NCBI GenBank assembly: GCA_951804985.1
Contig: OX638133.1
Span: forward strand, 8,886,501 to 8,950,500
DNA: 64,000 nt
Source of the DNA: Dryomyza anilis
Taxonomy: Eukaryota > Arthropoda > Insecta > Diptera > Dryomyzidae
Direction of reading: 5' to 3'
Part shown: positions 25,400-37,280 of the stretch, in pieces
Position numbering within the stretch: position 1 is the stretch's first letter
Layout of the letters: the number at the start of each line of letters is the position of its first letter
Made by a program: the position numbers and the translations under genes
The notes under the pieces: model-generated
What the model was told of the DNA's origin: nothing
Seen by the model: the letters and a program-made list of their open reading frames with translations, nothing else
Database searches by the model: none

Positions 25400-26340
25400 A
25401 TAATCATTCATTATTTGAAATACTTGTTGCCACAATCATTAACATACTTATCGTTAAATACAAAAAATAGTGACAATGCCTAAAGCATTAAAATTTCTCA
25501 AAATATAGAATTAATTTGCATTTTAACTATACTCGTAACAAATACATTATGCTGACTGCATTTATATTTTTATCACAAGCATATTCTGCGTGTACATCAA
25601 TGGCCCCTTTTGAGAATCACTTTGTGCCAACTTATTTGGAAATTGAAACTTTTTAGCTTAAATTTAAATTAAAATTGCCTACAATTATGTTATTTTTGCT
25701 GCAAACATAAAACTTTTGCTCACTCTCTCTCTTCGCTTTTCTTTCTGCTTCATTGAGCGTGTTGCCACTCAGTTAACTGCAACGGGGTGGCCACATTGTA
25801 ATTGAGTTAATTTCGAAATTGTTTCAGTCTATGTCATGTCAACATAATTTTAAAAGGGGGTAGGAAATGATGAAGTTGACCAAAATTGCGGTTCTCATAA
25901 ATATACATCAGTTAAAATATGTTTTTATGCTCAGTCGGAGGGTTGTTCAGTCGAGTGGGTTTTTAAAAATAATTGATAGAGTGGGTGGACAGAGTGTGTT
26001 GGTAGTGTAGCTTAGTAGAGTTGGTTAGTAGGGTTGCTTGGTAGTAGGGTTGCCTGGATTGTCCATTGATTATGACTGCATGTTTGCAGTAATTATCATT
26101 TTTGTTGTTTTGGTTGCATTGCGGTTCGTGCCAACTAATGAAACTATGACAAGTGTTGAGCACCGCAATTGCGGCACATAAATACATAAAAATGTCATGT
26201 TAACTTAAAAACGAAGCAACCCCTCGGCGGTCATTGACATTCAAATTTAGATCGATTGAATTTTTTTTGTCAACCCAAAGGGACATATTTTAAGGGATAT
26301 ATTTTATAACTAAGCGATATATTTTATAACTACTGTAATT
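25400..26340. other. Unique block, possibly regulatory
   Basis: Non-repetitive sequence with conserved-looking words (GCCACTCAGTTAACTGCAAC, GAGCACCGCAATTGCGGCAC). Frames are short. One 35-codon frame at 25549 has a hydrophobic start, but nothing supports it. No gene is called. Confidence 0.25.
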
Positions 26341-26395
26341 ACTAATTCGAAATTTTTTTGTTCTGTGGTGTTGAAATTGTAATCAAAACTATAAA

Positions 26396-27396
26396 CGGTT
26401 CATCAATTTTTTTATTTTTTATATTTTGTTTTGACGATTTTTGTATTTTCGATATTTTATCGTTTTTGATTTTGTGTGTTTTCTTTTGTTTTTTGTGTAT
26501 TTGCTTTTTATGTTTTGGCTCTGATTTTGTTTTTGTAATTTTGCTTTTATTTTTGTGTATTTGCTTTTGTGTGTTTTGATTTTGCTTTTTATTTAAGTTT
26601 TGATATTGTGTTTTTGCTTTTGTTTTTCATATTTTTGTATTTGCTTTTATTTTCTTAAATTGAATTTTTATTTTTGCTTTAATTTTTAGTATATTCGTGT
26701 TTTGCTTTTGTGTTTTAAAATTTTTTAACTTCGTTGTTTTTTTTATACTTTTTGCGTTTTTGATTTTGTGTTTTTCTTTTGTTTTTGTATTTTTGCTTTT
26801 ATTTTCCTGTATTTGCTTTTGTGTGTTTTGATTTTGCTTATTATTTTTGTTTTGATATTGTGTTTTGAGTCCTTGCTTTTATTTTTGTATTTTTGCTTTT
26901 TTTTTGTGTGACTTTTATTTCTGTGTTTTTGTTTATGCTGTTTTTAAGATTTGATTTTGGACTTTTGTTTTTTTTTTTATTTTTCTATTGCGTTTTTGCT
27001 TTTGTTTTGTGATTTTAATTTTTATGTTTTTGATTTTATGTTCTTTCTTTTGTTTTTGGTTTTATGTTTTTAATTTTGAATTTTTGTTTTTGTTTTTGTT
27101 TTTATTTTTACATTTGCTTTTGTTTTTGTGTTTCTGATTTGGTTGCTGCTAGTTTTTCTTTTGATTTTTTTTTTAATTGACTATTTTTCTTTAATTTTTT
27201 GTGGATTTGTGTTTTGTTTTTGAGTTTTAAATTTTGTTTTGTTAGTTTTTGTTTTTGTATTATTTTTGTTATTTTTTGATTTTGTGTTTTTTTTTTGTTG
27301 CTTTTTTTCTTTTGGTTTTGATTTTAAATTTGGCTTTTACTTTTGTTATTGCTTTTATTTTTGTGTGTTTTGATTTTGCTTTTTATTTTTGTTTTG
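26396..27396. repeat. T-rich low-complexity tract, left part
   Basis: Degenerate words like TTTTGCTTTTGTTTTTGTG repeat for 1 kb. The tract continues at 28506-28980 beyond the solo LTR, so it was one block before the insertion. Frames inside encode only Phe/Cys/Leu runs and are not genes. Confidence 0.9.
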
Positions 27397-27400
27397 ATAT

Positions 27401-28501
27401 TGTAACGAGCCGGTTTCCGGGTTCAGAGCTGGGATAGCTTAGCGGGCTCCAGTGGTCCGTACGTTACAAAATTTATAGTTGACAGGGAACCCCTCTAGAC
27501 CCCTTTTCAAATAAATACGCCGTACACCGAAATTTAATAATATACAGTAGCTCTTTATTTAAATAATTTCTTATTATATAATTAGGGTTATATGCTGCCT
27601 CTGCAGCTTAATTCATGCGTTTCGAATATGGCCGCATGTGGCCGTTTTCTTCTGGGTTTCAATTATGCGGTGGCCGCATGTGGCTGCTTGGAATAATTAA
27701 GTAGGACGTCTGGTTATAGGCTGCGTCCGCAGCTCAATTCATGCGTTTTGGCTATGGCCGCATGTGGCACTTTCTGATGGCCGCATGTGGCCGTTTTGGT
27801 AATTGAGTAGTATGTTTCAACCAAACTTACTCCTTGCTGGGGTTGTATTTCCGGTATGCTGTTAGTCCTGTGTGGTGTTGTACTTCTGGTATCGCTCTGG
27901 TCCTGCGTGGTGCTATACTTCTGGTATCGTTCTAACTGTTGGTACCCATGACCAGGGCGGGAAACTGGGTCAGTCGTTAGTGATTGTTCATGTGGTCCCG
28001 TAGAATCCGGGGCCCCATGCTAGTCCACAGTATATCCTGTAGAATCCGAGGATACACTGCTACTAGTCACTGTCGTCCGGGTCGAAGATCGTATCGAAGA
28101 GAGAGCGATTTTCACTTGTGCTTCGCCTTTTATAGGCGAGCACTTGGTGAAGCGTTGGTGCATTGTAGCACGTCGTTGGTGCTTTGTTGCCCAACTATTT
28201 TGTAGCTTTGGCACGTTGGTGTGCCAAAGTTCGCTCACCACTGCGCATGTGTTAGCGATCTCCATGTCGCTTCGCTCACTAGCGCTTGTATAGTGGTGAG
28301 GCACACAGTGGTGATTTCTCTCGTTCTCTCACCACCGTGTGTGTGTAAACGACATACGTTGTAGCTTTGTTGGTGAGCTTTTGCTCCTCTGCGCCTCGTT
28401 GTTTCGGACGGCGTTGCTAGCGCCGTCGATTGGTGTCGTTGTCGCCGATATTGCGCACCGATATTGTGCGGTTACATTTGCTGCCAAATGTGATCGTCAC
28501 A
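27401..28501. mobile_element. Probable solo LTR, 1,101 bp
   Basis: The element starts TGTAACGAGC and ends GATCGTCACA, has TG...CA ends and is flanked by the 4-bp direct repeat ATAT (27397-27400 and 28502-28505). It interrupts a T-rich low-complexity tract that continues on both sides. It is much richer in G and C than its surroundings. Inside, a ~120-bp segment with GGCCGCATGTGGC motifs is tandemly duplicated (27590-27815). A ~40-bp unit ending CTTCTGGTATCG repeats at 27840-27940. No internal retroelement coding region remains. A TIR element is an alternative, since the ends are imperfect inverted repeats over about 10 bp. Confidence 0.65.
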
Positions 28502-28505
28502 ATAT

Positions 28506-28980
28506 AGTGTTTTTGTTATGAGTCTTAGCTTTTATTTTTGTGTTTTCGCTTTTTTTTTGTTTTTGTGTTGCTTTTGTTTCTGCATTTTTGGTAATGGTGT
28601 TTTTGAGATTTCATTTTGTGTTTTGTTTTTTTTTTTTAAATTTGCTTTAGTGTTTTTGATTTGTTTTTTTATTTTAATTTTTGATTTGTTTTTTATTATT
28701 TAGTTTGTATTTTTAGTTTAGTTTTGAATTTTTTATTTTTGCTTTCATGTTTTGAATTTTTGTTTGTACCTTTATTTTTGTGTTGTGTTTGCTGTTGTTT
28801 TTGTGTTTCTGAATTTGTTCTTTGTATTTGCTTTTGTTTTTCCATATCTTTTTTTGATTTTTTTATTTTGCTGTAGTTTTTGTGTTAATGCTTTAGTTTA
28901 AAGTTTTTGTTTTTCTGTTTGATTTTTGCTTTAGTTTTGTGTTTTTACTTTTATATTATTTTTTTGTTTTTGAGTTTATT
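28506..28980. repeat. T-rich low-complexity tract, right part
   Basis: This continues the 26396-27396 tract with the same word composition, directly after the ATAT target duplication of the solo LTR. Confidence 0.9.
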
Positions 28981-28989
28981 GTTTAATCT

Positions 28990-31140
28990 CTAAAAATATT
29001 TAAAATGCTCTATTCAATTATTTCATTTACATCGAAATTGTGCATAAAATTTAAAAAAAACTAAAATTAAAAAATTTTATTTTTTCTTTAGCACAAAAAT
29101 GCTACTTTTCTATTTCTATAAAATATTCTACCAAATACCAAAATCGGTCTAAAAAGATACCAATTAGTAGTATTATTGTAAGCATTAAAAATATTAGCAA
29201 AAAATCATTATATAGATAAAAAATAACAATGAACTTAAAGTGGCTATTTAGAAAAAAATATATAATAAAATTTATTGCAAATTTTGAACATTTCTTGAAT
29301 TTATGCTCAACCACGAATTATATGAATTAACTGAATAGAGCGAATTTAAAATTGATGAGATTTCCTATATGAAAAATAAATATAAATATTGGTGCTCATC
29401 TGGATACCGAGAAATAAATACTCAAAAAAGGTAATTTTTATGCCCAAAATTAGTTGGTTTTTGATTTACATTCTGGGAACGATGAAATGTATATTTAAAA
29501 TTGATATAAACACTTGATATAGGGACATTTATAGATATTTTAAATCTAAAAAATTTGATTGTGACTTTACATCTAAGGCCTACCAAGCAAAAGTGTGTCT
29601 AAAAACACGATTCTTGATCTTTTTGAATACCTTGAAACAGGACGTGTATTGAACAAACTAAAAATGCCATTGGTCTTAAAATGTCGAAAACCATATAAAT
29701 ATATAACATTTATTTCTGGTGGTAAAATGGGTTAAAAACGAGTTACAAAGTTCAAAAAATCCATAGGTGAAAAGTGCCCGACTAAGGTATTCCCTGAGCT
29801 TGGTATAGATATTAACGTGGGATACATTGTTATACTCCTAAATTTTAAAATAATTCATTATACTGAAATGTATGGCATACTTCTATCATTTGTGGTCGAT
29901 TCCAAACCCCGAATTACTTTTTGACTAAAACATGTTGGAACTAAATTGTATCACATTCCGGGTAGTGTACGTTTCGAAATATCGAAGAAATATTTAAGAA
30001 TATTTGAAATAATATTAAATATTAAAATAGAAAGAAATATATATATTGAGGATTTTCTGATTAGATACCTAATATTATTCGTAAATTTCTTATCATGCTC
30101 ACCATATTAGGAGGGCATGACAAGGCAAATGTTCCTGTTTAGTCTAATAGGTTATACCCAAAGAAATCCGATAATTTCCCGATGGTGCATCAGCAAATAT
30201 CTACTAAAATAAAGAGAATATTTAGAATAGGCGATATATGGATCTTAAAAACCAACAGATACTGAAATATTCCATTTGTTTATGAAAAAATTGAGAAATC
30301 AAAGAAAATAAGTTCTAGATAGTAAAAATAAACTTTCTGATTATATTCAGAAACATTTTGTCTGACCCTTACCAATTTTTAATTTAGTTTACTTCCTCTA
30401 CAAGTTATCATAAATTCACCTTATTTCATAAGTAATATAAAGTAGCTTAAATTTGTCGAACATTGATTTAAACATATATTAATCTTTAAACATTATTTAT
30501 CACAACCAGACCAATAATAGCTCAATACAAAAGTCATTATATAGCTCATAAAAAAAGACACAGATTGTAATAAAAAAAAAATTAAAAAAATCACGAAAAA
30601 TACATAAAATATTAAAACAACGAAGATTTAGCGCAGATAACAAGTGATATTGGCTTTCAATCAACATGGGCATGAATAATGTTGAAAGTAAAACTGCGAT
30701 AAGTACGTAAAATCCTCAAAAGCTTCACTGCACTGATAACATATCGCGGTACTCGAACGAAATTTCTTTGCGATATATATATATTGTAGCTTAGGTTAGA
30801 AAACTAGGGTTGCTGGGAGCGGCATTGCGGGGAAGAACGTAATGGGGGAGACGCGCTAGCATACACCGAGAAAAATTAATGATGTTTTTGCTTATTTATT
30901 TAGAAAATACATTTAAATACTTTTTAAGTGGGTTTCTATTTGAATTACATGATTTTACTACACAATGTATTGGAAAGATATTTGCTACATATTTTGGGTT
31001 TAACGGGAGGTAGAAAAGATGGAGTAGTGTCGGTGTATGTTTGTCTTTAATTTGCAAATATCATAAATGTTGGAAAAAAAAGACGGAGGAAAATTGTTCC
31101 ACAAACGTATCCTGCGACCATAGAACGAATTCTACAAAGG
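28990..31140. other. AT-rich intergenic stretch, no gene seen
   Basis: Frames are short and hydrophobic or A/T-driven. A decayed MITE end of the CCCTAGTAG family lies near 30110-30210. Nothing else could be supported. Confidence 0.5.
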
Positions 31141-31145
31141 GATGT

Positions 31146-32330
31146 TGTCAAAAAAGTAAAAAAACTTTATTCTACTGGATTTTCAGAAGTTATTTTTTTT
31201 TTTAATTATTAAAAACCAAAAAGAACACGCAATATTGTTGCTGTATTCTTCGCAAAAGGAACACGTATTCATGTATCTGCTGTTGTTTTCATCGGTCTTT
31301 CTTTGTTTGTAATATTCGCTCGTATGCTTTGTGTTGCGATATCGCCATCTGTGCATGTCTGTCTGTTGAAAGTAACTAAGTCAAATTTTCTAGATATTCA
31401 GATATTATGTTCTTAGGTATCAAAAAAGTAACTAAGTACAATTTGCAGATGTTTTTTTTTTGGTATCAAAAAACGGCATGAATACAATGTGTGTGTTTTC
31501 ACGAATAGAACAACAGAGCACAACATTTTTCATACCTAAGAAAATAATAACTGAATTCAAGACTAATTCTACTTAGTTACTATTTTTCATACCTAAGAAA
31601 TTAATAACTGAATTCAAGATTAATTCTATTTAGTTACTATTTTTGATACCTAAGAAATTAATAACTGAATTCAAGACTAATTCTACTTAATTAACGGGTT
31701 TCTCAACAAGGACGCTACAAAAGTATAGCGACAGGGACAGCAAACGACGCCATATTTCTTACCGCTCTTTTACCATTTCTCTTCAGTAAGGTTTGCCATT
31801 TCATGATGGAAAGATATACGAGCCAACAATGAGTCGAAATTATTAAAATTTACTACCGAAATTCGGAGTCACGAAATGATCCAGTCGATTGGCCGCCTCG
31901 GTTGTACGATTTGACGCAGTTAGACTATTTCCTGTGGGGCTAGGTCAAGTCTATGCCCTATGCCAACAAGCCAGCGAAGATTGATGAACTTCGTACGAAT
32001 ATCGAACGTGAAATTGCAGCAGTATCGGCCGATTTATGCTTGAAAACCGTCGAAAATTAGGTTCAGCGTCTGGACTTCTGCAAGCGTACCCGTGGTGGCC
32101 ATGCAAAAGAAATCGAGTTCCATATATAATGGCATCGAACGTACTTTTACAGGAATAAAGAATTTCATTGATATCCAAAACCGTTTTTGTTTTATTTAAA
32201 AAAAACTGTAGCGCTCTTATTGATAAATACTTTACTTTTTTGATACTTTTTGAAAATAATAAGTGATTTCAAGAATAGTTCTATAGAAGTATACTTAGTT
32301 ACTTTTTTGACAACTAAGTACAACTTGAAA
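31146..32330. mobile_element. Foldback-type element, copy 1
   Basis: The left end reads GTTGTCAAAAAAGTAA and the right end (32300-32319) is its inverse, TTACTTTTTTGACAAC. The inner arms are also inverted. The left arm has CTTAGGTATCAAAAAAGTAA, and the right side has about three direct copies of a ~57-bp unit containing its complement (31530-31690). Left-arm text with CATCTGT and CTGTCTGTTGAAAGTAA is shared with copy 2 at 43776. A mariner-like fragment (31695-32194) has inserted into the right arm and splits the repeat series. Confidence 0.6.
31695..32194 (+). mobile_element. Internally deleted mariner-like element, copy 1
   Basis: A remnant of transposase N-terminus (ERYTSQQ-V then YYRNSES) runs directly and in frame into the C-terminal part: RNDPVDWPPRLYDL, QLDYFLWG, ANKPAKIDELRTNIERE and RTRGGHAKEIEF. 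The middle of the transposase, including the first catalytic Asp residues, is missing. In-frame stops follow FLWG and VEN. The same deletion joint occurs in the inverted copy at 37281-37774, so this is a non-autonomous family and not one decayed copy. Confidence 0.75.
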
Positions 32331-32752
32331 TTAACGATTTTTCGGTTTAGCTGTATATCACACCGTATACTTCTTGATTCCTTCTGGATTTTAGAACTTT
32401 TACCCTCTCTGTAAGTGTAGGGTATAAAAACAACACCAATGTACAACAATGTTTTAGAACTTTTACCCTCTCTGTAAGTGTAGGGTATCAAAACAACACC
32501 AATGTACAACAATGTAGTAAAAACAAATACATTTGCTTTTAAAAACAAATTTATTTTTTTCGGTGTACAAATGTATGTGAGTATAATATAGTAATACATA
32601 TTGAAAAACAACACATGGCACTCATTAAATAGAATTTCTTTGACAATTGTTTGTCCGACGGACGCATGCCGTTTAGTAAGCGTTCTGCATTCGAGACGTA
32701 AGGTGGTCTAACTCATAGTATTTGTATTGCAATATTGCAAATTGTTAACGAT

Positions 32753-34373
32753 ATGAAGCTAATTATAGCGACAATCCTAATCGCATTGATTTGCGGTGGT
32801 GCTTATCGGTTGTACGATCAGCTGGCGAGTCCACTACCAGTGCCGGTGCTCAAGACAGATACGTACTGGGGTCCTGGAGATGTTAACAAATACAAGGCAG
32901 ATACCTCGATCAAACCATTTTCGGTGAAACGCAACGTTGAGGTTTGTTTTTGATGATTTAATTCATTTAGGGCCGTTTTCACCATCTTCGGTTAAGCACT
33001 AACTGCCACTTTAACATAGAGTTACCCATAGAATATATGGAATTGAAACACTTAACTGGATATTGTGAAAATGGCCCTTAAAGTGCTATTTATTAAACCT
33101 TATAAATTAATTTAGGAAATTGCTGATTTGAAAGAGCAACTAGAACGTACTCACAAGCTTACCGAACCACTGGAGGGCATCAGTTTCGAATATGGCATGA
33201 ATAGCAAGGCTCTGGAACAGATCGTTAAATACTGGCGCGACGATTATTTACCGCGTTGGTCCGAACGTGAGGCATTCTTAAATGCGCTACCTCAATACAC
33301 TACCGAAATTCAGGGTCTTCGTATACACTACATACACTCGAAACCCTCTCCGGAGGCTGCGAAGAAAAAACGCGTTATACCACTTTTGCTGCTTCATGGT
33401 TGGCCCGGGTCTGTGCGTGAGTTCTACGATTTTATACCGATACTCAACGATGCGTCGGAGATCAATGATTTTGTATTCGAAGTGGTGGCGCCCTCTTTGG
33501 TCGGTTTTGGTTGGTCCCAAGTGAGTATAACGTCTTTCTGATGGGTAACCTAAGAACTAATTTTAATCACTCAAAATTTTCACTTAGGCTGCTGCCAAGC
33601 CCGGCTTCAATTACGCCCAAATGGCCATCGTCATGCGCAATCTTATGCTACGTCTCGGTCATGAAAAATTCCTTATACAAGGCGGTGACTGGGGCTCAAT
33701 TATCGGCAGCGCTCTCGCTACGCTCCATCCCGAGAATGTGCTTGGCTATCATTCGAACATGTGCATGTTGCAGACACCGCTCGCCATTGCAAAGAGCATT
33801 ATTGCCAGCTGGTTCCCCGAGAAATTTGTACCGTCACGTTTCTTCTACGAACATCATTTTCCACTTTCGGAAAAATTAAGTTTTCTCGTCAAGGAGAGTG
33901 GCTACTTCCATCTGCAGGCCACAAAGCCCGACACCATTGGCTTGGTTCTCGCACACAACCCTATAGGTTTGGCCGCTTATATATTGGAGAAATTCCAATC
34001 GTCCACGGGTCCTTTTGTCGGTCAACGTCTTACCGCGCTTTCAGACGTCTTTACGTTAGATGCTGTGCTGGATAATGTTATGATCTATTATTTATCGAAT
34101 ACCGCAACCTCTTCGGCACGTTTCTATGCAGAGAATATGAGCAAGGAGGTATTGGCCCTACAATTGGATCGTGTTCAATCGCCAGTACCTATGGCATGTG
34201 CGCGTTTTAAGCATGATCTTCCGGCTGCATTGGACTGGCAATTGCTCGATAAATTCCCCAACTTGTTGCAGAGTAAATATTTTAATCAGGCGGGACATTT
34301 TGCGGCACTGGAGGCACCGGTTATGTTGTACATTGACTTTGTGGAGTTTGTTGCGAAGATTAAGTTTGAATAA
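32753..34373 (+). CDS. Jheh: Juvenile hormone epoxide hydrolase, copy A
   Basis: This gene encodes a microsomal-type epoxide hydrolase of about 459 aa that should convert juvenile hormone (acid) epoxide to the diol at the ER. The exons are 32753-32941, 33116-33520 and 33588-34373, joined in phase 0 with GT-AG introns of 174 and 67 nt. Residues 3-17 form an N-terminal hydrophobic anchor, followed by the family's PLPVP...YWG linker. The epoxide hydrolase N-terminal domain covers roughly residues 50-160. The oxyanion motif HGWPGS is at 157-162, the nucleophile is Asp232 in GGDWGS, the second acid is Asp408 and the base is His435 in GHFAA. The lid tyrosines lie in ESGYFHLQ and RFYAEN. The 27-residue gap from acid to His equals that of human EPHX1. 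The ATG chosen directly precedes the hydrophobic segment. Copy B, 285 bp downstream, is its closest relative here. The length is normal and the gene looks intact. Confidence 0.95.
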
Positions 34374-34657
34374 ATCGTATTTTTATTTGTAGTAATTACA
34401 ATGTTTTATTTTTATTTAGTTCTAATCAACCACGGAATAAGTTTTACAATTTTAAATTGCAATTTTTGAACGCACATAAAACGTAGTAGAGCATTGAGGT
34501 AATGCTTACTTCAGCAACCCTGAATTTAAATTAACACATTATATATATAGAAATCCATTAGTAAATTATAAATAATAAATCAACGTTTTAATACGCTTTA
34601 TGCATTCAAAGTGCTCAGTTGACAAAACTACTAAAAATAATAACAGCCTCATAAAAA

Positions 34658-36165
34658 ATGAAGCTCTTGGGGCTATTGGGGGCTAGCACTTTGGTGTTGC
34701 TTAGTGGTTTTGTCTATAGGATGTACGATCAGTTGACGCGTCCACTTCCAGTTCCAGTCCTAGATACCGACAGATATTGGGGTAGGGGAAATGGTACAAA
34801 CTACAAGACAGACACTTCAATTAAGACTTTTGTGCTTAAACGCAGCGCAGAGGTTTGTTTATGGAGAAATTACTACTTGTATTTCATAAATATAAAATTC
34901 TCAGGAAATTGCCGACTTAAGAACACAACTCGAGCGTCCTATTAAATTTACCCCTCATCTCGAAGGCATTAATTTCGAATATGGCATGAATATCAACGTT
35001 TTGGAGCATATCGTTAAATACTGGCGCGACGATTATTTGCCGCGTTGGACCGAACGTGAGGCATTCCTAAACGCGCTACCTCAATACACTACAGAAATTC
35101 AGGGTCTTCGCATACATTACATTCACTCAAAACCCTCTCTGAAGGTAACAAACAAAAAAATCCTTCCATTATTATTGTTACATGGTTGGGGCGGTTCTGT
35201 GCGTGAATTCTACGATATTATTGCGTTACTTAATAATGCTACGGATCAGCATGATTTTGTGTTTGAAGTAATAGCGCCCTCTTTGGTCGGTTTCGGTTGG
35301 TCTCAAGTGAGTATTACGAAATTTCTCTAAGCAGAACCACTAAAGTTCCATCTTTTTCTTCTTGTTATATATAAAATTATAGGCCGCTACCAAACCCGGT
35401 TGCAATTACGTGCAAATGGCCATCATTATGCACAAGTTAATGCTGCGTCTTGGTCACCAAAAATTTCTCGTACAAGGCGGTGATTTTGGTTCGCTCATTG
35501 GCAGTGCTCTAGCCACGCTATATCCCGAGCAGGTACTCGGTTATCACTCAAACATGTGTGTATTACAGACTCCACTCGCCTTCGTAAAGAACATTATTGC
35601 CAGCTGGTTGCCGGATATATTTTTACCTTCACGTCTCGTTTACGAACATCATTTTCCACTCTCGCAAAAATTTAGTGAGATCATTCTGGAGAGCGGTTAC
35701 TATCATCTGCAGGCTACAAAACCTGACACCATCGGTTTGGCGCTCGCACAAAATCCCATTGCTTTGGTCGCCTATATATTGGAAAAATTTCAATTGTCCA
35801 CAGGTCCCATATTAGGTCAGAGTTTCACTGCCATCGCCGATGTCTATACACTGGATGCAATGCTGGATAATATTATGATCTACTATTTGTCGAATACTAT
35901 AACATCATCGGTGCGTTTCTATGCGGAGAATATGAGCAGGGAAACATATGCACTGCAATTGGATCGTGTCCAGTCACTGGTACCTATGGCTTGTGCGCAT
36001 TTCAGGCACGATCTTCCAACTGCCATGGACTGGCAATTGCTCGATAAATTTCCGAATTTGGTGCAGAGTACATACTTTAATGATGCGGGACACTTTGCGG
36101 CTATGGAGGTACCGGTCATCTTGTACACTGACTTTGTGGAATTTGTGAACAAAATTAATTTGTAA
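34658..36165 (+). CDS. Jheh: Juvenile hormone epoxide hydrolase, copy B (altered HGXP motif)
   Basis: This is a tandem duplicate of copy A, also about 459 aa. The exons are 34658-34852, 34905-35306 and 35383-36165, with phase 0 introns of 52 and 76 nt. It has an N-terminal membrane anchor (residues 3-19), the YWG linker, the EH N-terminal domain and an alpha/beta hydrolase core. The nucleophile is Asp233, the acid Asp409 and the His 436. The lid tyrosines lie in ESGYYHLQ and RFYAEN. Two substitutions stand out. The family motif HGWPGS reads HGWGGS at 158-163, and GGDWGS reads GGDFGS. The frame is otherwise intact and splice sites are good, so this is a gene and not an obvious pseudogene. Activity or substrate range may differ from copy A, which is inference. 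An AATAAA lies at 36380-36385. Confidence 0.94.
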
Positions 36166-36756
36166 ATTTAGTTTATTTGAAAACCTAGTGGAAATTTTAC
36201 CTTTTAAGGATAATACATTTATGTCCAGATCATTTTGAGTATGTAACTGGACGGTTTATGTGATGGTTAACATAAAATGATCAGTTTTCGTATTTCAACT
36301 GGGGAAATGTTAAACCATTTTTTGTTTATTTTAACTCGGGAAATATCAGAATAGCTCTGATTTCAATGTTCATAATGTAAATAAAATGGTAGCTCCAACA
36401 AAGGTGTCTTTTGTTTTTCTATTCATACATCCCCATTTCTCACGTTTATAAATACACTACTTTATAAAATATTATATCGAAAATGTACCTAATTCCGTCA
36501 CCCTAAGTAAAGTTTAACTTTGTACTCATAAAATACGTAGAAAATGGGTCAAATAAGACCAATTTTTGAAACTAAAAATATCGCAGATTGAAATTTAAAA
36601 AAAACGACAAATGCCGACACCAAAAAATTAAAAAAAAGTATATTTCTAGTTACTTTATCTACAGACAGACATAATTTTAAAATCTCGTAACCAAAAATAC
36701 CGAAGGTAAAAAAAAAATGTAAAAATGTCCAAATACTTTGCAGAATAAAGATCTGT

Positions 36757-36892
36757 ATGCGGTGTTAATTCACCCCTTCCTAGGGACAACGCCGTGTTAA
36801 AGTTGCCGGTTGATTTCATAAAAAACTGGCAAAACTAGGACCGTTGAATTATCTTCAAGGAACCAGTCACGTGCTTATTCTTGTTTCAGTTA
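36757..36892 (-). repeat. Satellite-free copy of the array 1 host repeat
   Basis: Read inverted, this stretch contains the two flanks of array 1 next to each other: GGAACCAGTCACGTG side by side with GGACCGTTGAATTAT, then GTTAAAGTTGCCGG and GGTGTTAATT. The 19-bp array is absent. It lies between Jheh B and the mariner-like copy 2. The rest of 36166-37280 is AT-rich with no gene seen. Confidence 0.6.
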
Positions 36893-37280
36893 GTTTCCGG
36901 GATCGAGATAAAAATGATTGCAAACATGCTGAATTGAGGGACATTTGCAGCAAAACTATTGGCTTTTTTTAACATTTGGTTATATAAAAAGGCAAAGGTC
37001 GTACGTTTACAGTACTCGAATTATACTCGTTACTCGAATTATCTACCACAATTATTTAATAAATGCAATGATATATAAAAGGCTTCAAAAATAAATATAA
37101 CTGGGATTGAAATTTTTAACACGTATTGGAAAATTCAATGTACACCTGTTATTTTACCGTCGAAGGCTCTATAAAGGTAACAGAAAAAAAGTCTTCAATA
37201 TGATGAATTTATTATTAAATATTATGAATTTTTTCACCAACTACCAGATTCATCATATTGATACCTCCGTTTATTAAATG

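Noticed and set aside
25549..25656. 35-codon frame with a short hydrophobic start followed by Cys
   Set aside because: It is too short to separate from chance, with no second exon or polyA signal seen.
32192..32614. 140-codon minus-strand frame with a repeated IGVV..PYTYREGKSSK segment
   Set aside because: The repeated protein segment is a direct DNA duplication at the edge of the foldback element. There is no independent support.
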